A stretch of 64,000 nucleotides of DNA, from the NCBI GenBank assembly GCA_029781975.1, contig JAKOVQ010000033.1:62001-126000 (forward strand), read 5' to 3'. The position numbers were made by a program, and so were the translations under genes. The notes under the pieces are model-generated. The model had not been told where the DNA came from and did not search any database. It saw nothing but the letters and a program-made list of their open reading frames with translations. How positions within the stretch are numbered: position 1 is the first letter of the stretch; each line of letters opens with the position of its first letter. Source of the stretch: Acidobacteriota bacterium (lineage in GTDB: Bacteria > Acidobacteriota > Thermoanaerobaculia > UBA5066). Shown one piece after another: positions 28,597 through 40,674 of the stretch.

Positions 28597-29778
28597 CTAC
28601 CCGGCGTTCAGGCCCGCGCAGCAGGGCTCGTGGCAGCGCTCGTAGACCGAGCCGCGCTGGACGGGCGTGAAGCCGGCGTCGCGGAGGAGGGCCTCCATGT
28701 CGGCGCGCGTCATCCGGTTGTGGGCGCCGGCCGCCGCGACGACGTTCTCCTCGATCATGATGGAGCCCAGGTCGTCCGCCCCGAAGAAGAGCGAGACCTG
28801 CCCGATCTTCTTCCCCTGCGTCACCCACGACCCCTGGACGTGCGGGACGTTGTCGAGGTAGAGGCGGGAGAGGGCGAGCGTCCGGAGGTAGTCGAAGCCG
28901 GTCGAGGTCTCGACCGTCCCGTCGAGGGCCGTGTTCTCCTCCTGGAAGGTCCAGGGGATGAAGGCGGTGAACGACTCGGCGGCGGCGGCGAGCGACCCGT
29001 CCTGGACCCGCCTCACGACGTCGAGGTGGGCGACGCGCTCCTCGTAGCCCTCGCCGACGCCGAACATCATCGTCGCCGTCGTCGGGAGGCCGAGGGCGTG
29101 CGCCTCCCTGTGGACCTCCGCCCACCTCTCGGTCGGCGCCTTGGTGAGCGAGAAGATCCGTTTCCTCACGCCGTCCTCGAGGATCTCGGCCCCGCCCCCC
29201 GGGACCGACATCAGCCCCGCTTCCTTCAGCCGGACGAGGGTCTCCCGGACGGGCGTCCGCTCCTTCTTGGCGAGGAAGTAGATCTCCGGGGCGGAGAAGG
29301 CATGCCGGTGGATGCCCGGGTACTCCCGGCGGAGGAAGCCGAGGAGCTCCTCGTAGAAGGAGAAGGGGAGCTCGGCGTGGACGCCCCCCTGCAGGAGGAC
29401 GCCGGTCCCTCCGAGGGCGAGCGTCTCCTCCACCTTCCGGCCGATCTCCTCGAGGGGGAGGACGTACCCCTCCGGGTCGCCCGACGGCCGGTAGAAGGCG
29501 CAGAAGCGGCACCGGTAGATGCAGACGTTCGTGTAGTTGATGTTCCGGTCGACCTGGTAGGTCGCGACGGTCCCCGGGTGGAGCCGCTGGCGGACCGCCG
29601 ACGCGGCGGCCCCGAGCTCGAGGAGGCTCGCCTCGCGGAAGAGGAGGAGGGCGTCGTCCGGGGAGAGCCGGCCGCCGTCGGCCGCCCGGTCGAGGAGGGT
29701 CCGCGCGCGGGGCGAGGAACGCGCGCCGGGGGCGACGGGCGCCGGCAGGACGCCGGGAAGGGCGGCGGCCGTCGACAT
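28597..29778 (-). CDS. mqnC: cyclic dehypoxanthine futalosine synthase (radical SAM)
   Basis: 393 residues. MqnC cyclises dehypoxanthine futalosine in the futalosine route to menaquinone. The radical-SAM cluster motif CxxxCxxC is in 'NVCIYRCRFCAFYR' (Cys86, Cys90, Cys93). 'GVLLQGGVHAELPFSFYEELL' follows as the usual post-cluster strand and 'MMFGVGEGYEERVAHL' as the SAM-binding GxG region. 'SLFFGADDLGSIMIEENVV' and 'AGHN'-like 'AAGAHNRMT' are typical of the MqnC/MqnE group. The ATG overlaps the mqnA stop (one shared base plus coupling), so both are translated from one message. Confidence 0.94.
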   Translation of the reverse strand: MSTAAALPGVLPAPVAPGARSSPRARTLLDRAADGGRLSPDDALLLFREASLLELGAAASAVRQRLHPGTVATYQVDRNINYTNVCIYRCRFCAFYRPSGDPEGYVLPLEEIGRKVEETLALGGTGVLLQGGVHAELPFSFYEELLGFLRREYPGIHRHAFSAPEIYFLAKKERTPVRETLVRLKEAGLMSVPGGGAEILEDGVRKRIFSLTKAPTERWAEVHREAHALGLPTTATMMFGVGEGYEERVAHLDVVRRVQDGSLAAAAESFTAFIPWTFQEENTALDGTVETSTGFDYLRTLALSRLYLDNVPHVQGSWVTQGKKIGQVSLFFGADDLGSIMIEENVVAAAGAHNRMTRADMEALLRDAGFTPVQRGSVYERCHEPCCAGLNAG

Positions 29779-30587
29779 CAGCGCTCGGGCCTCGGGACCA
29801 GGGGGACGCCCGCGAAGGGCGGGAGGTCGGGCGAGGGGATCATCCCCCGCTGCCAGGCGCGCCGGTAGAACTCGGCCAGCCCCTTCTCGTCGCTCTCGTC
29901 GAGGTCGTGGTGGAGGTTGCTGCCGAGGTACTCCTCGAGGGAGCTCCGGGAGAGCCCCGTCCGCCGCTCGGCCGCGTCGAGCATCTCGGCCATCCGGTGC
30001 TTGGCGTAGTCGCGCGACCAGAGGAACGGCTCGGGCGGCACCTCCCGCCGGACCGCCCAGACGGCGAAGACGAAGGGGAGGCCCGTGAGACGGTTCCAGG
30101 CATCCGCCAGGTCGAGGACGTGAAGGCCCTGGAGGGACGCCCCGAGGGCCGGGTCGCCGATGAGCAGGGCCGCGTCGTGGTGGGCGAGCATCTCGCCGAG
30201 GTCGGGCACCGCCCGGTGGTACTCCGGCGAGACCTCGTAGAGGTCCTCGAGGAGGATCCGGACCATCGCCGCCGACGAGCGCGACGAGGTGTCGAGGGCG
30301 ACCGAGCGGATCTCCTCGAACGGGAGGCGGGAGACGAGGAGGACGCTCCGGACCCGGGTGTACGACGCGATCCCGACCCCCCTGACGACCCGGATGCCGG
30401 GGATCCGGGCTGCCTCGATCGAGGGGACGAGGCCCGCGGCGACCTCTCCGCGCGCGAGGCGCTCGGCGCAGGCCGACGGGACGTCCGTGATCGGCTGGAC
30501 CTCCTCGACGGCTCCCCGGAGGAAGCCCCAGGTCAGGGGCCAGGCGTTGACGAAGTCGACGACGGAGACGGGAAAGGTCGGGGCCAT
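29778..30587 (-). CDS. mqnA: chorismate dehydratase
   Basis: 269 residues with AGGAG well placed before the ATG. MqnA dehydrates chorismate to 3-enolpyruvylbenzoate, the first step of the futalosine pathway. The fold is that of periplasmic-binding-type proteins: 'VSVVDFVNAWPLTWGF' (about 7-22; the N-x-x-P-L motif binds the substrate), 'SACAERLARGEVAAGLVPSIE' (about 42-62) and 'ALDTSSRSSAAMVRILLE' (about 96-113). mqnC follows directly. The remaining genes of the pathway (mqnB, mqnD, mqnE) are not in the window. A TATCAT hexamer about 16 bases upstream may be its -10. Confidence 0.93.
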   Translation of the reverse strand: MAPTFPVSVVDFVNAWPLTWGFLRGAVEEVQPITDVPSACAERLARGEVAAGLVPSIEAARIPGIRVVRGVGIASYTRVRSVLLVSRLPFEEIRSVALDTSSRSSAAMVRILLEDLYEVSPEYHRAVPDLGEMLAHHDAALLIGDPALGASLQGLHVLDLADAWNRLTGLPFVFAVWAVRREVPPEPFLWSRDYAKHRMAEMLDAAERRTGLSRSSLEEYLGSNLHHDLDESDEKGLAEFYRRAWQRGMIPSPDLPPFAGVPLVPRPER

Positions 30588-30636
30588 GGCTCCTCTCCTT
30601 CGATGATACGACGTGGCTCCCGGAGCGGACGCAGGG

Positions 30637-30642
30637 CAGAAT
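30637..30642 (+). promoter_or_regulatory. candidate -10 for leaderless GT2 mRNA
   Basis: CAGAAT followed by six bases and the ATG at 30649. Weak as a hexamer (four of six), but with the same six-base spacing as the elements at 7928 and 26973. The 61-base gap to mqnA otherwise shows no plus-strand ribosome-binding site. Confidence 0.3.
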
Positions 30643-30648
30643 GGCGCG

Positions 30649-31815
30649 ATGCCGGCCCAGGACGCCCCCGTCCCCGCCGTCTCCGTCGTCATGCCGTGCC
30701 TGAACGAGGCGGAGACGGTGGAGCGCTGCGTCCTCGAGGCGCGGAGCGCCCTGGAGCGCGCCGGCCTCGACGGGGAGGTCGTCGTGGCCGACAACGGCTC
30801 GACCGACGGCTCCCGGGAGCTCGCCGCCCGGGCGGGCGCCCGTGTCGTCCCCGTCGCCGAGCGGGGCTACGGCGCCGCCCTCCTCGGGGGGATCGCGGCC
30901 GCGCGCGGACGCTGGGTCGTCATGGGGGACGCCGACCTCTCCTACGACTTCTCCGCGGTCCCCGCCTTCGTGGCGAGGCTCGAGGAGGGGAACGACCTCG
31001 TCATGGGGTCGCGGTTCCGGGGGCGGATCGAGCCGGGCGCGATGCCGCCCCTCCACCGCTACCTCGGCAACCCCGTCCTCTCCTTCCTCGGGAGGCTCTT
31101 CTTCGGCCTCGGCGTCTCCGACTTCCACTGCGGCCTGCGCGCCTTCCGGAAGGAGGCGATCGACCGGCTCGACCTGCGGACCCGGGGGATGGAGTTCGCG
31201 AGCGAGATGGTCGTGAAGGCCGGGCTGTTCCGCCTGAGGATCGCCGAGGTCCCCGTGACCCTCCGCCGCGACGGGCGCTCGCGTCCCCCGCACCTCAGGA
31301 CCTGGCGCGACGGCTGGCGCCACCTCCGGTTCCTCCTGATGTGCTCGCCGCGGTGGCTCTACCTCTGGCCCGGCCTCGCCCTGGCCACGCTGGGGGCGGC
31401 GCTCCTGGCCTGGCTCTACCCGGGGCCGCGCCGGCTCGGCCCGGCGATCCTGGACGTCCACACGATGCTCGCCGGGGCGGTCTTCGTCCTCGTCGGCGCC
31501 CAGGCGGTCACGTTCGCCCTCTTCGCGAAGGTCTTCGCCGTCACCGAGGGGATCCTCCCGGAGGACCCGCGCCTGGCCCGGGCGTTCCGGTACGTGACGC
31601 TCGAGACGGGCCTCCTCGCCTCGGCCGCCTTCCTCGTCGCGGGAGCCGCTCTCACGGGGACCGTCGTCGCGGAGTGGGCCGGGTCGGACTACCGCTACCT
31701 CGACGCCGCGGCGACGCTCCGGCGGCTGATCCCGGGCGCGCTCCTCCTGGTGCTGGGCGCCCACGGCGTCCTGGCGTCGTTCTTCCTGTCGATCCTCGGC
31801 CTGAGGCGAAAGTGA
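30649..31815 (+). CDS. membrane-anchored GT2 (dolichyl/polyprenyl-phosphate sugar transferase type)
   Basis: 388 residues. The GT-A catalytic domain spans about 1-235: 'VSVVMPCLNEAETVERCV' (about 10-27), 'VVVADNGSTDGSRELAARAGA' (about 44-64), and the metal motif in 'WVVMGDADLSYDF' (about 88-100). 'GMEFASEMVVKAGLF' and 'RDGRSRPPHLRTWRDGWRHL' are characteristic of the polyprenol-phosphate mannosyl/glucosyltransferase type. At least four C-terminal transmembrane helices follow (about 245-385). Such enzymes load a sugar on a lipid carrier for flipping and later transfer by GT39/ArnT-like enzymes, one of which may be the gene at 57745. The stop opens the 11-bp relay leading to the methyltransferase. 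Confidence 0.88.
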   Translation: MPAQDAPVPAVSVVMPCLNEAETVERCVLEARSALERAGLDGEVVVADNGSTDGSRELAARAGARVVPVAERGYGAALLGGIAAARGRWVVMGDADLSYDFSAVPAFVARLEEGNDLVMGSRFRGRIEPGAMPPLHRYLGNPVLSFLGRLFFGLGVSDFHCGLRAFRKEAIDRLDLRTRGMEFASEMVVKAGLFRLRIAEVPVTLRRDGRSRPPHLRTWRDGWRHLRFLLMCSPRWLYLWPGLALATLGAALLAWLYPGPRRLGPAILDVHTMLAGAVFVLVGAQAVTFALFAKVFAVTEGILPEDPRLARAFRYVTLETGLLASAAFLVAGAALTGTVVAEWAGSDYRYLDAAATLRRLIPGALLLVLGAHGVLASFFLSILGLRRK

Positions 31816-31866
31816 CCGCGAGGTGACCGAGAGGTGACCGCGCCATGACCGCCAGATGACCGCGTC
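31812..31866 (+). repeat. five tandem 11-bp units forming a chain of overlapping mini-ORFs
   Basis: The unit is (A/G)TGACCG followed by four variable bases, starting at 31812, 31823, 31834, 31845 and 31856. Each unit begins with a GTG or ATG overlapping a TGA. The first TGA ends the GT2 gene; the GTG at 31812 opens a four-codon frame that stops at 31824-31826, overlapping the next start, and so on. The last ATG (31856) starts the methyltransferase. Because 11 is one less than four codons, every repeat ends precisely on the next start. Confidence 0.85.
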
Positions 31867-32473
31867 GAGGCCCGTCCTCACCTCGATCGGCCGGCTCCAC
31901 GGCTCCGTCGTCTTCGGGCGGCGGGTCCGCGTCCTCGCCGCCGCCGTCGCCCCCCTCCTCCCGGCCGGCCGCCTCGTCGACGTCGGCTGCGGGAACGGCG
32001 AGATCGCGCGCGCGGTGGCGGCCCTCCGCCCCGACGTGGAGCCGCAGGGGTTCGACGTCCTGATCCGCCCCTCCTGCGCCATCCCCGCCCGCCCGTTCGA
32101 CGGCCGGACCCTCCCGCTGCCGGACGGGGCCGCCTCGGCCGCCCTCCTCGTCGACGTCCTCCACCACGCGGACGACCCGGCCGCCCTCCTTTCGGAGTGC
32201 GCGCGGGTCGCACGGGTCGTCGTCGTGAAGGACCACCTCGCCCGCTCGGCCCTCGACCGGAAGGTCCTGGCCTTCATGGACTGGGTCGGGAACCGCCCCC
32301 ACGGGGTCGTCCTCCCCTACGCGTACTTCAGCCCGGAAGGGTGGGAGTCGGCCCTGGGCGCCGCCGCCCTGCGCGAGGAGCTGCGGGCCGGCGTCCCCGG
32401 CCTCTACCCGGCCCCGTTCTCGGCCCTCTTCGGGCGCGGCCTCCACTTCGTCGCCCGGCTCGTCCGCCGCTGA
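31856..32473 (+). CDS. class I SAM-dependent methyltransferase
   Basis: 205 residues starting at the last ATG of the 11-bp array. 'PAGRLVDVGCGNGEIARAVAAL' (about 36-57) is SAM-binding motif I, 'LPDGAASAALLVDVLHHADDP' (about 85-105) covers motifs II-III, and 'VVVKDHLARSALDRKVLAFMDWVGNRPHG' region (about 123-150) forms the substrate side. It resembles methyltransferases found beside polyprenyl-phosphate GT2 genes, where they act on surface glycans or lipids. The real substrate is unknown. Translation must pass the relay of mini-ORFs from the GT2 stop, or initiate independently at 31856. Confidence 0.85.
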   Translation: MTASRPVLTSIGRLHGSVVFGRRVRVLAAAVAPLLPAGRLVDVGCGNGEIARAVAALRPDVEPQGFDVLIRPSCAIPARPFDGRTLPLPDGAASAALLVDVLHHADDPAALLSECARVARVVVVKDHLARSALDRKVLAFMDWVGNRPHGVVLPYAYFSPEGWESALGAAALREELRAGVPGLYPAPFSALFGRGLHFVARLVRR

Positions 32474-32513
32474 GCGGCCGGGGGCGGGTCGGCGGGGCGG
32501 AGGCCGGCGCCGG

Positions 32514-32540
32514 GCGCGGCCGCCGGGCCGGCCGCCGCGC
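32514..32540. terminator. hairpin between methyltransferase and rho
   Basis: An 11-bp stem with one mismatch (arms beginning GCGCGGC) and a GGGCC loop lies in the 86-base gap between converging genes. No T-run. A shared end of transcription is likely from position. Confidence 0.4.
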
Positions 32541-32559
32541 CTCCCGCCGGCCGCTCGCT

Positions 32560-33920
<1,361 letters not shown>

Positions 33921-33921
<1 letters not shown>

Positions 33922-34625
33922 CAGGTCACCTCGGGGGCCGCGGCCGGAGGCGCCCCCGGAGCGGGGGCGGGGCGCGGCGTGGACGTGAGCCGCTCCCTGA
34001 GGAGGCGGCCGAGACGGGGGATGTTCTCGCCGGTCTCGGACGAGACCGGCAGGAGGGTGCGGTCGGAAGAGGCGTACTCGGCGGTCAGGACCCGCAGACG
34101 CCGGACCCTCTCGGAGGGCTTCACCTTGTCCCATTTCGTCACGGCGACGACGGCGGGGACGCCGGAGGCCTCGAGGAAGGCGGCCATGGAGCGGTCGGAC
34201 TCCTGCGGGTCGAGGCGGCCGTCGACGAGAAGGAGGGCCAGGGAGGCGGCGGGCTCGCGCGTCAGGACGTCCTCGATCTGCTCCGAGAACCGCTCGCGGG
34301 ACTCGCGCGCGGTCTTCGCGTAGCCGTACCCGGGGCAGTCGACGACGTCGAAGGCGTCGTCCACGCGGTACCAGTAGAGCGCCTGGGTCCTCCCCGGGGT
34401 CTGCGAGACCCGCGCGACCTTCGATCCCAGGAGGGCGTTCAGGAGGCTCGACTTGCCGACGTTGGAGCGGCCGAGGACCGCGAGGGCGGGCAGGGCCCTC
34501 CCCTTCGGCCTCGCGCCCGGGGCGTGGGCGGGAAGGACGAGGCGCACCTCGCGCCCGAGGAAGCCCCGGCCGGGGGCCGGGCGCGTGGGCGGACGCGACG
34601 CGACGGAGGATGCGGTGCGAGTCAT
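33921..34625 (-). CDS. engB: ribosome-biogenesis GTPase EngB (YsxC/YihA)
   Basis: 234 residues. EngB assists late assembly of the 50S subunit. G1 '[16 protein letters not shown]' (about 52-67), G2 '[11 protein letters not shown]' (about 76-86), G3 'DCPGYGYA' (about 95-102), G4 'TKWDK' (about 163-167) and G5 'SSETGENI' (about 194-201) are all present and in the EngB form. Pro/Ala-rich extensions occur at both ends, making it about 30 residues longer than the Escherichia coli protein. In many bacteria engB follows lon or clpX, as here. Confidence 0.95.
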
Positions 34626-34670
34626 GGTGACGAGAACGGGCGGTCCGGCGCGAGCCGGGGCGCCCCGGGG

Positions 34671-37106
34671 TCAGTGGGCGACGTTGGACGAGCTCGGGGG
34701 GGCGGCGTCCGCCGGCGCCACGAGGGGCTTGCCCGGGAAGGGCGTGGGAGCCCCTTCGAGCGCGAGGCGGACGACCTCGTCGACGTCCTCCGTGAGGTGG
34801 AACTCCATGACGTTCCGGATCTCCTCGGGGAGGTCGTCGAGGTCCTTCTCGTTCTCCTTGGGGAGGACGATGGTGGTGATCCCGGCCCGGAAGGCGGCGA
34901 GGAGCTTCTCCTTGATGCCGCCCACCGGGAGCACCTTCCCCCTCAGCGTGATCTCGCCCGTCATCGCCACGTCCTTGCGGACGGGGATCTGGGTGACCGC
35001 CGAGAGGATGGAGGTGGCCATGGTGATCCCCGCGGAGGGGCCGTCCTTCGGGATGGCCCCCTCGGGGATGTGGACGTGGATGTCCTTCTTCTCGTAGAAG
35101 TCGGGGTCGGCGCCGTACATCTCCGACCGGCTCCTCACGTACGAGAGGGCGGCGCGGGCGGACTCCTGCATCACGTCGCCGAGCTGGCCGGTGAGGACGA
35201 GGTTCCCCTTGCCCCTCATGAGGGTCGTCTCGATGTGGAGGACGTCGCCCCCCGCCTCGGTCCAGGCGAGGCCGGTGGAGAGGCCGATCTCGGCCTTCTC
35301 CCCCTTGCGGGCGAGGCGGAACTTCGCCTTGCCGAGGAAGTCGGGGAGGTTCTCGGCCGTCACGACGATCGGCCCCTTCGCCTCCTCGGAGACGACCTTG
35401 CGGGCGACCTTCCGGCAGACGGAGGCGATCTCGCGCTCGAGGTTCCTCACGCCCGCCTCCCGGGTGTACTTCTCGATGAGGCCGTAGATCCCGCCGTCGT
35501 CGAAGGCGGCCTGCTCGGGCGTCAGGCCGTTCTCCTTGACCTGCTTGGGGACGAGGAACTGCCTGGCGATCGCCAGCTTCTCGTTCGGCGTGTAGCCCGA
35601 GAGGGCGATGATCTCCATCCGGTCCTTCAGCGCCGGCGGGATCGGGTGGACCACGTTCGCCGTGGCGATGAACATGACCTTCGAGAGGTCGTACTCCACG
35701 TCGAGGTAGTGGTCGACGAAGGAGTGGTTCTGCTCGGGGTCGAGGACCTCGAGGAGCGCCGACGACGGGTCGCCCCGGAAGTCCATCGACATCTTGTCGA
35801 CCTCGTCGAGGAGGAAGACCGGGTTCACCGTCCCGGCCTTCTTCATCAGCTGGACGATCTGGCCGGGGAAGGCGCCGATGTAGGTCCGGCGGTGCCCGCG
35901 GATCTCCGCCTCGTCCCTCACCCCGCCGAGGGAGAGCCGGACGAACTTGCGGTTCAGCGACTTGGCGATCGACTTGGCGAGCGAGGTCTTGCCGACCCCG
36001 GGAGGCCCCACGAAGCAGAGGATCGACCCCTTCGTCTCCGTGACGAGCTGGCGGACCGCGAGGAACTCGAGGATCCGCTCCTTGACCTTCTCGAGGCCGT
36101 AGTGGTCCTCGTTGAGGATTCGCTCGGCGTTCTTGAGGTCCTTCGCCTCGCGCGAGGCCTTCTTCCACGGGACGTTCACGAGCCAGTCGATGTAGTTCCG
36201 CGAGACGGTCGCCTCGGCCGAGACGTTGGGCATGGCCTCGAGCCTCTTGAGCTCGGCGACGGCCTTCTCCTTGACGTCCTTCGGCATCCCGGCGTTCTCG
36301 ATCTTCTGGCGCAGCTCGTCGATCTCGTCGGACTTGTCGTCCTTCCTCCCGAGCTCCTGGTGGATCGCCTTGATCTTCTCGTTGAGGTAGTACTCCTTCT
36401 GGGCCCGCTCCATCTGCTTCTTGACCTTGTTGTTGATCCGGCGATCGATGTTGATCTTCTCGATCTCGATCTCCAGCAGGTCCTGCAGCTTCTGGAGGCG
36501 CTCCAGGGGGTTCACCGTCTCGAGGAGGGTCTGCTTCTCCGGCGTCGGGATCGACGTCGGGAGGTGGCCGGCCAGCATGTCGGCGAAGACGTCGGGGTCG
36601 TCGAGCTTGAGCGAGGCGAGGAGCCCCTCGAACGCCAGCTGGTGCGAGAGCTTGGCGTACTGCTCGAACACGCCGAGGACCTTCTGCATGTACGAGGAGA
36701 CGTCGGCGCCGCCGGAGACGCCCGAGCGGAGCTCGAGGCTCTCGACGACCACGTCCCTGTGGGCGCCCGCGGGCGTCCAGCTTCGGATCCGGCCGCGGTG
36801 GTTCCCCTCGACCATCACCTTGATGTGGCCGTTCGGGAGCTTCAGCGACTGGACGACCGTCGCGACGACGCCCACCTCGTGGATGTCGTCCTGCGCCGGC
36901 TCGTCGACCTTCGGGTCGCGCTGGGCGGCCAGGAAGATCCTCTTGTCGGCGGAGACGAGGGCCGCCTCCAGGGCCGAGATGGACGACGCACGCCCGACGA
37001 CGAACGGGGCCATCATCCTGGGGAAGACGACCATGTCCCGGAGCGGCACGAGCGGGAGGGCCCGCGCGTCCGGCCGGGGGGTCGAGATCGGGGTGGGGTC
37101 GGTCAT
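34671..37106 (-). CDS. lon: ATP-dependent protease Lon
   Basis: 811 residues, normal for LonA, with a GAGGTGA ribosome-binding site. Lon degrades misfolded and regulatory proteins in the cytosol. Order: N-terminal substrate-binding LAN domain ('[19 protein letters not shown]', about 17-35), helical region, AAA+ module with Walker A '[15 protein letters not shown]' (about 368-382) and Walker B '[12 protein letters not shown]', and the serine/lysine protease domain with catalytic Ser near 691 in '[13 protein letters not shown]' and Lys near 734 in '[14 protein letters not shown]'. It is separated from clpX by 91 bases and from engB by 45. Confidence 0.97.
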   Translation of the reverse strand: MTDPTPISTPRPDARALPLVPLRDMVVFPRMMAPFVVGRASSISALEAALVSADKRIFLAAQRDPKVDEPAQDDIHEVGVVATVVQSLKLPNGHIKVMVEGNHRGRIRSWTPAGAHRDVVVESLELRSGVSGGADVSSYMQKVLGVFEQYAKLSHQLAFEGLLASLKLDDPDVFADMLAGHLPTSIPTPEKQTLLETVNPLERLQKLQDLLEIEIEKINIDRRINNKVKKQMERAQKEYYLNEKIKAIHQELGRKDDKSDEIDELRQKIENAGMPKDVKEKAVAELKRLEAMPNVSAEATVSRNYIDWLVNVPWKKASREAKDLKNAERILNEDHYGLEKVKERILEFLAVRQLVTETKGSILCFVGPPGVGKTSLAKSIAKSLNRKFVRLSLGGVRDEAEIRGHRRTYIGAFPGQIVQLMKKAGTVNPVFLLDEVDKMSMDFRGDPSSALLEVLDPEQNHSFVDHYLDVEYDLSKVMFIATANVVHPIPPALKDRMEIIALSGYTPNEKLAIARQFLVPKQVKENGLTPEQAAFDDGGIYGLIEKYTREAGVRNLEREIASVCRKVARKVVSEEAKGPIVVTAENLPDFLGKAKFRLARKGEKAEIGLSTGLAWTEAGGDVLHIETTLMRGKGNLVLTGQLGDVMQESARAALSYVRSRSEMYGADPDFYEKKDIHVHIPEGAIPKDGPSAGITMATSILSAVTQIPVRKDVAMTGEITLRGKVLPVGGIKEKLLAAFRAGITTIVLPKENEKDLDDLPEEIRNVMEFHLTEDVDEVVRLALEGAPTPFPGKPLVAPADAAPPSSSNVAH

Positions 37107-37197
37107 GCGGTGTCACCTCGGGTCGCCGCCGCGCCCGCCGCCCCCGCGAGGGGCGCGAGGCCGGCGGCGCGGGCCGGAGGCGGGGCGCTGAGGAGCG

Positions 37198-38442
<1,245 letters not shown>

Positions 38443-38465
38443 CCTCGTGCTTACCCTATCCCTCG

Positions 38466-38483
38466 AAAAGAGCCTTTGGGCTC
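38466..38483 (-). terminator. small intrinsic terminator or attenuator, clpP-clpX
   Basis: Minus strand: GAGCC, a four-base loop, GGCTC, then TTTT. The short stem and T-run fall in the 76-base gap between clpP and clpX. It may reduce readthrough from tig-clpP into clpX and lon, or end the first transcript with a new promoter for clpX. Confidence 0.5.
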
Positions 38484-38518
38484 GATTCTAGACCCATCGG
38501 GTCTCCGCCGGCCCCGGC

Positions 38519-39103
38519 TCAGTCCCTGTGGCTGATGACGGAGTCGATCAGGCCGTACTCGCGGGCCGCCTCCGCCTCGAAGATGTTGTCCCGGTCGGTG
38601 TCCTGCTCCACCCGCGCCATCGGCTGCCCGGTGTGGTGGGCCAGGATCTCGTTGAGCCTCTTCTTCATCCGCAGGAGGTCCCGGGCGTGGATCTCGATGT
38701 CCGAGGCCTGCCCCTCCATCCCGTACGCCAGCGGCTGGTGGATCAGGACCCGGGCGTTCGGGAGGGCCGCCCGCTTCCCCTTCGCCCCGCCGGCCAGGAG
38801 GACGGCCCCCATCGACGCCGCCTGCCCGATGCAGTAGGTGCCCACGTCGGGCTTCACGTACTGCATCGTGTCGTAGATCGCCAGGCCCGCGGTGATCGAG
38901 CCGCCGGGGCTGTTGATGTAGAGGGTGATGTCCTTCTCGGGGTTCTCGGCCTCGAGGAAGAGCATCTGGGCGATCACGAGGTTGGCGATCTCGTCGTTGA
39001 TGGACGAGCCGAGGAAGATGACGTTGTCCTTCAGGAGACGGGAGTAGATGTCGTAGGCCCGTTCCCCTCGGTTGGTCTGCTCGATGACCATCGGGATGAG
39101 CAT
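38519..39103 (-). CDS. clpP: ATP-dependent Clp protease proteolytic subunit
   Basis: 194 residues, the size of mature-type ClpP without a long propeptide. The catalytic triad is Ser97 in '[14 protein letters not shown]', His122 in '[11 protein letters not shown]' and an Asp in 'QDTDRDNIF' near 170. '[20 protein letters not shown]' is the oxyanion and handle region. It assembles into a 14-mer barrel fed by ClpX, encoded next. It follows tig by 17 bases, so trigger factor, protease and unfoldase are co-transcribed. Confidence 0.97.
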   Translation of the reverse strand: MLIPMVIEQTNRGERAYDIYSRLLKDNVIFLGSSINDEIANLVIAQMLFLEAENPEKDITLYINSPGGSITAGLAIYDTMQYVKPDVGTYCIGQAASMGAVLLAGGAKGKRAALPNARVLIHQPLAYGMEGQASDIEIHARDLLRMKKRLNEILAHHTGQPMARVEQDTDRDNIFEAEAAREYGLIDSVISHRD

Positions 39104-39120
39104 GGGTCCCTCCTCTCCTC

Positions 39121-40431
39121 CTACGCGCCGCCGGCCGTGACGGCTTCCGTCAGGAGGAAGTCCACGACCTTCCCCATCCGGAGCTCCTCGCGGATGCCGT
39201 CGAGCCGCTCGGCCTTGGCGAGCGAGGCCTTCAGCTCGGAGGGGGTGATCCCGAACTGCGGGGCCCGCCGCTTCAGCTCCGCGTCGAGCTCCGTCTCGGT
39301 GACCGAGATCTTCTCGGCTTCGCCGATCGCGTCGAGGAGGAGCCACTCCTTGACCCGGCGGACGGCCCCCGGACGGAACTCCTCCCGGACCTTGTTCCAG
39401 TCGGTCTTGGCCTCCTTCAGGTCGATGCCCTGGCGGGAGAGGAACCGGGCGTACTCCTTCAGCATCCCGTCGACCTCGGCCTCGACGAGCGTGTCGGGCG
39501 CGTCGACCGGATTGAGGGCGAGGAGGCCGTCCAGGGCGGCGCGGCGCTGCTTCTCCTTGAGCGCCGCCTCCTTCTCGCGCGCCAGCGACTTCACGACCTG
39601 CTCCCGCAGCATCGGGAGGCCCGCCCCCTCGGGCAGCTCCCCCTCGCGGCCGGCCAGGATCTGGCGGGCCAGCTCGTCGTCCATCTCCGGGAGGCTGCGG
39701 CTCTTGAGGGCGTGGAGCGTCACCGTATAGAGGACGACCTTCCCGGCGAACTCCTGGTCCGCCGCGTCGGACGGGAAGTCCTTCTGGAACGATACGGTCG
39801 CCCCCGGCTCGGCGTTGCGCAGGTGGGCCGAGAGCTCGGGCAGGGTCTCGGCTCCCCCGAGCTCCACGAGGACCTTCTCGTGGTCGAAGTCCTTGCCGTC
39901 CCCTTCCGGGAACACCCCGTGGATGTCCACCAGGGCGAAGTCGCCGTCGGCGGCCGGGCGGTCCTCGATGGGGTGGAAGGCCGCACGCCCCTCCCGGAGG
40001 CGGTCGAGGAACGCGGCGATCTCGTCCTCGCCCGGGGTGGTCGGCTCGCTGGGGATCTTCAGTCCCCGGTAGTCCTTCGGGGCGACGACCGGCCGGATCT
40101 CGAGGTCGGCCCGGAACGTCAGGGGCTGGCCGGCCTCGAACCTGACGTCCTCGACCTTCGGGGAGCCGACCGGGACGAGCTCCTTCTCGGCGAGCGCCTG
40201 CTGGAGCGCGTCCCTCACGAGGGACTCGACGACCTCGCCCTTCAGCTCCTCGGCGAAGCGCTTGCGGACGACGTCGACCGGGACCTTCCCCGGCCGGAAG
40301 CCGGGCAGGCGGAGCTGCTTGGCGAGCTGGCGGGCGACCAGGTCGGTGGCCAGCCGGACCTCGTCCGCCGGGACCTCGACGGACAGCGACCTCTTCGTGG
40401 GGGACTCTTCGACGTAGGACGTGATGACCAT
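39121..40431 (-). CDS. tig: trigger factor (ribosome-associated chaperone)
   Basis: 436 residues. Trigger factor binds nascent chains at the ribosome exit. The N-terminal ribosome-docking domain contains '[18 protein letters not shown]' (about 39-56), equivalent to the GFRxGKxP signature. The PPIase-type FKBP domain spans about 150-240 ('[22 protein letters not shown]'), and the rest is the alpha-helical C-terminal chaperone body. It is the first gene of the proteostasis operon. A tRNA-Leu gene lies 46 bases upstream on the same strand. Confidence 0.95.
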   Translation of the reverse strand: MVITSYVEESPTKRSLSVEVPADEVRLATDLVARQLAKQLRLPGFRPGKVPVDVVRKRFAEELKGEVVESLVRDALQQALAEKELVPVGSPKVEDVRFEAGQPLTFRADLEIRPVVAPKDYRGLKIPSEPTTPGEDEIAAFLDRLREGRAAFHPIEDRPAADGDFALVDIHGVFPEGDGKDFDHEKVLVELGGAETLPELSAHLRNAEPGATVSFQKDFPSDAADQEFAGKVVLYTVTLHALKSRSLPEMDDELARQILAGREGELPEGAGLPMLREQVVKSLAREKEAALKEKQRRAALDGLLALNPVDAPDTLVEAEVDGMLKEYARFLSRQGIDLKEAKTDWNKVREEFRPGAVRRVKEWLLLDAIGEAEKISVTETELDAELKRRAPQFGITPSELKASLAKAERLDGIREELRMGKVVDFLLTEAVTAGGA

Positions 40432-40477
40432 CGGCGTTTCGGCGTCTTTCTGGGTTGTTGAAGGTGCGGGGCGGGGG

Positions 40478-40561
40478 TGGTGCGGGAGGAGGGAGTCGAA
40501 CCCTCACGGGTGACCCCACCGGATCCTAAGTCCGGCGCGTCTGCCATTCCGCCACTCCCGC
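40478..40561 (-). tRNA. tRNA-Leu(UAG)
   Basis: 84 bases with encoded CCA. Acceptor GCGGGAG pairs with CTCCCGC, the anticodon arm CCGGA-CTTAGGA-TCCGG gives TAG, the T-loop is GGTTCGACTCC, and there is an extended variable arm (GGGG TCA CCC), as expected for class II tRNA-Leu. It lies between tRNA-Lys and tig, all on the minus strand. Confidence 0.95.
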
Positions 40562-40635
40562 CGGACAGGGGCGAACGGCAAAGACGTTACCACACTGGCC
40601 GCCGCACCCCGGAGCGCGGGGGCGGGGCCGCCTTC

Positions 40636-40665
40636 AAACAGAAGAAGAGGCCCGGAGGCCTCTTC
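40636..40665 (-). terminator. intrinsic terminator of tRNA-Lys
   Basis: Minus strand, 9 bases after the tRNA-Lys 3' end: GAAGAGGCC and GGCCTCTTC (9-bp perfect stem) with a TCCG loop, then TTCTGTTT. A textbook Rho-independent terminator, separating the tRNA-Lys unit from tRNA-Leu. Confidence 0.8.
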
Positions 40666-40674
40666 GAGAGCTTC

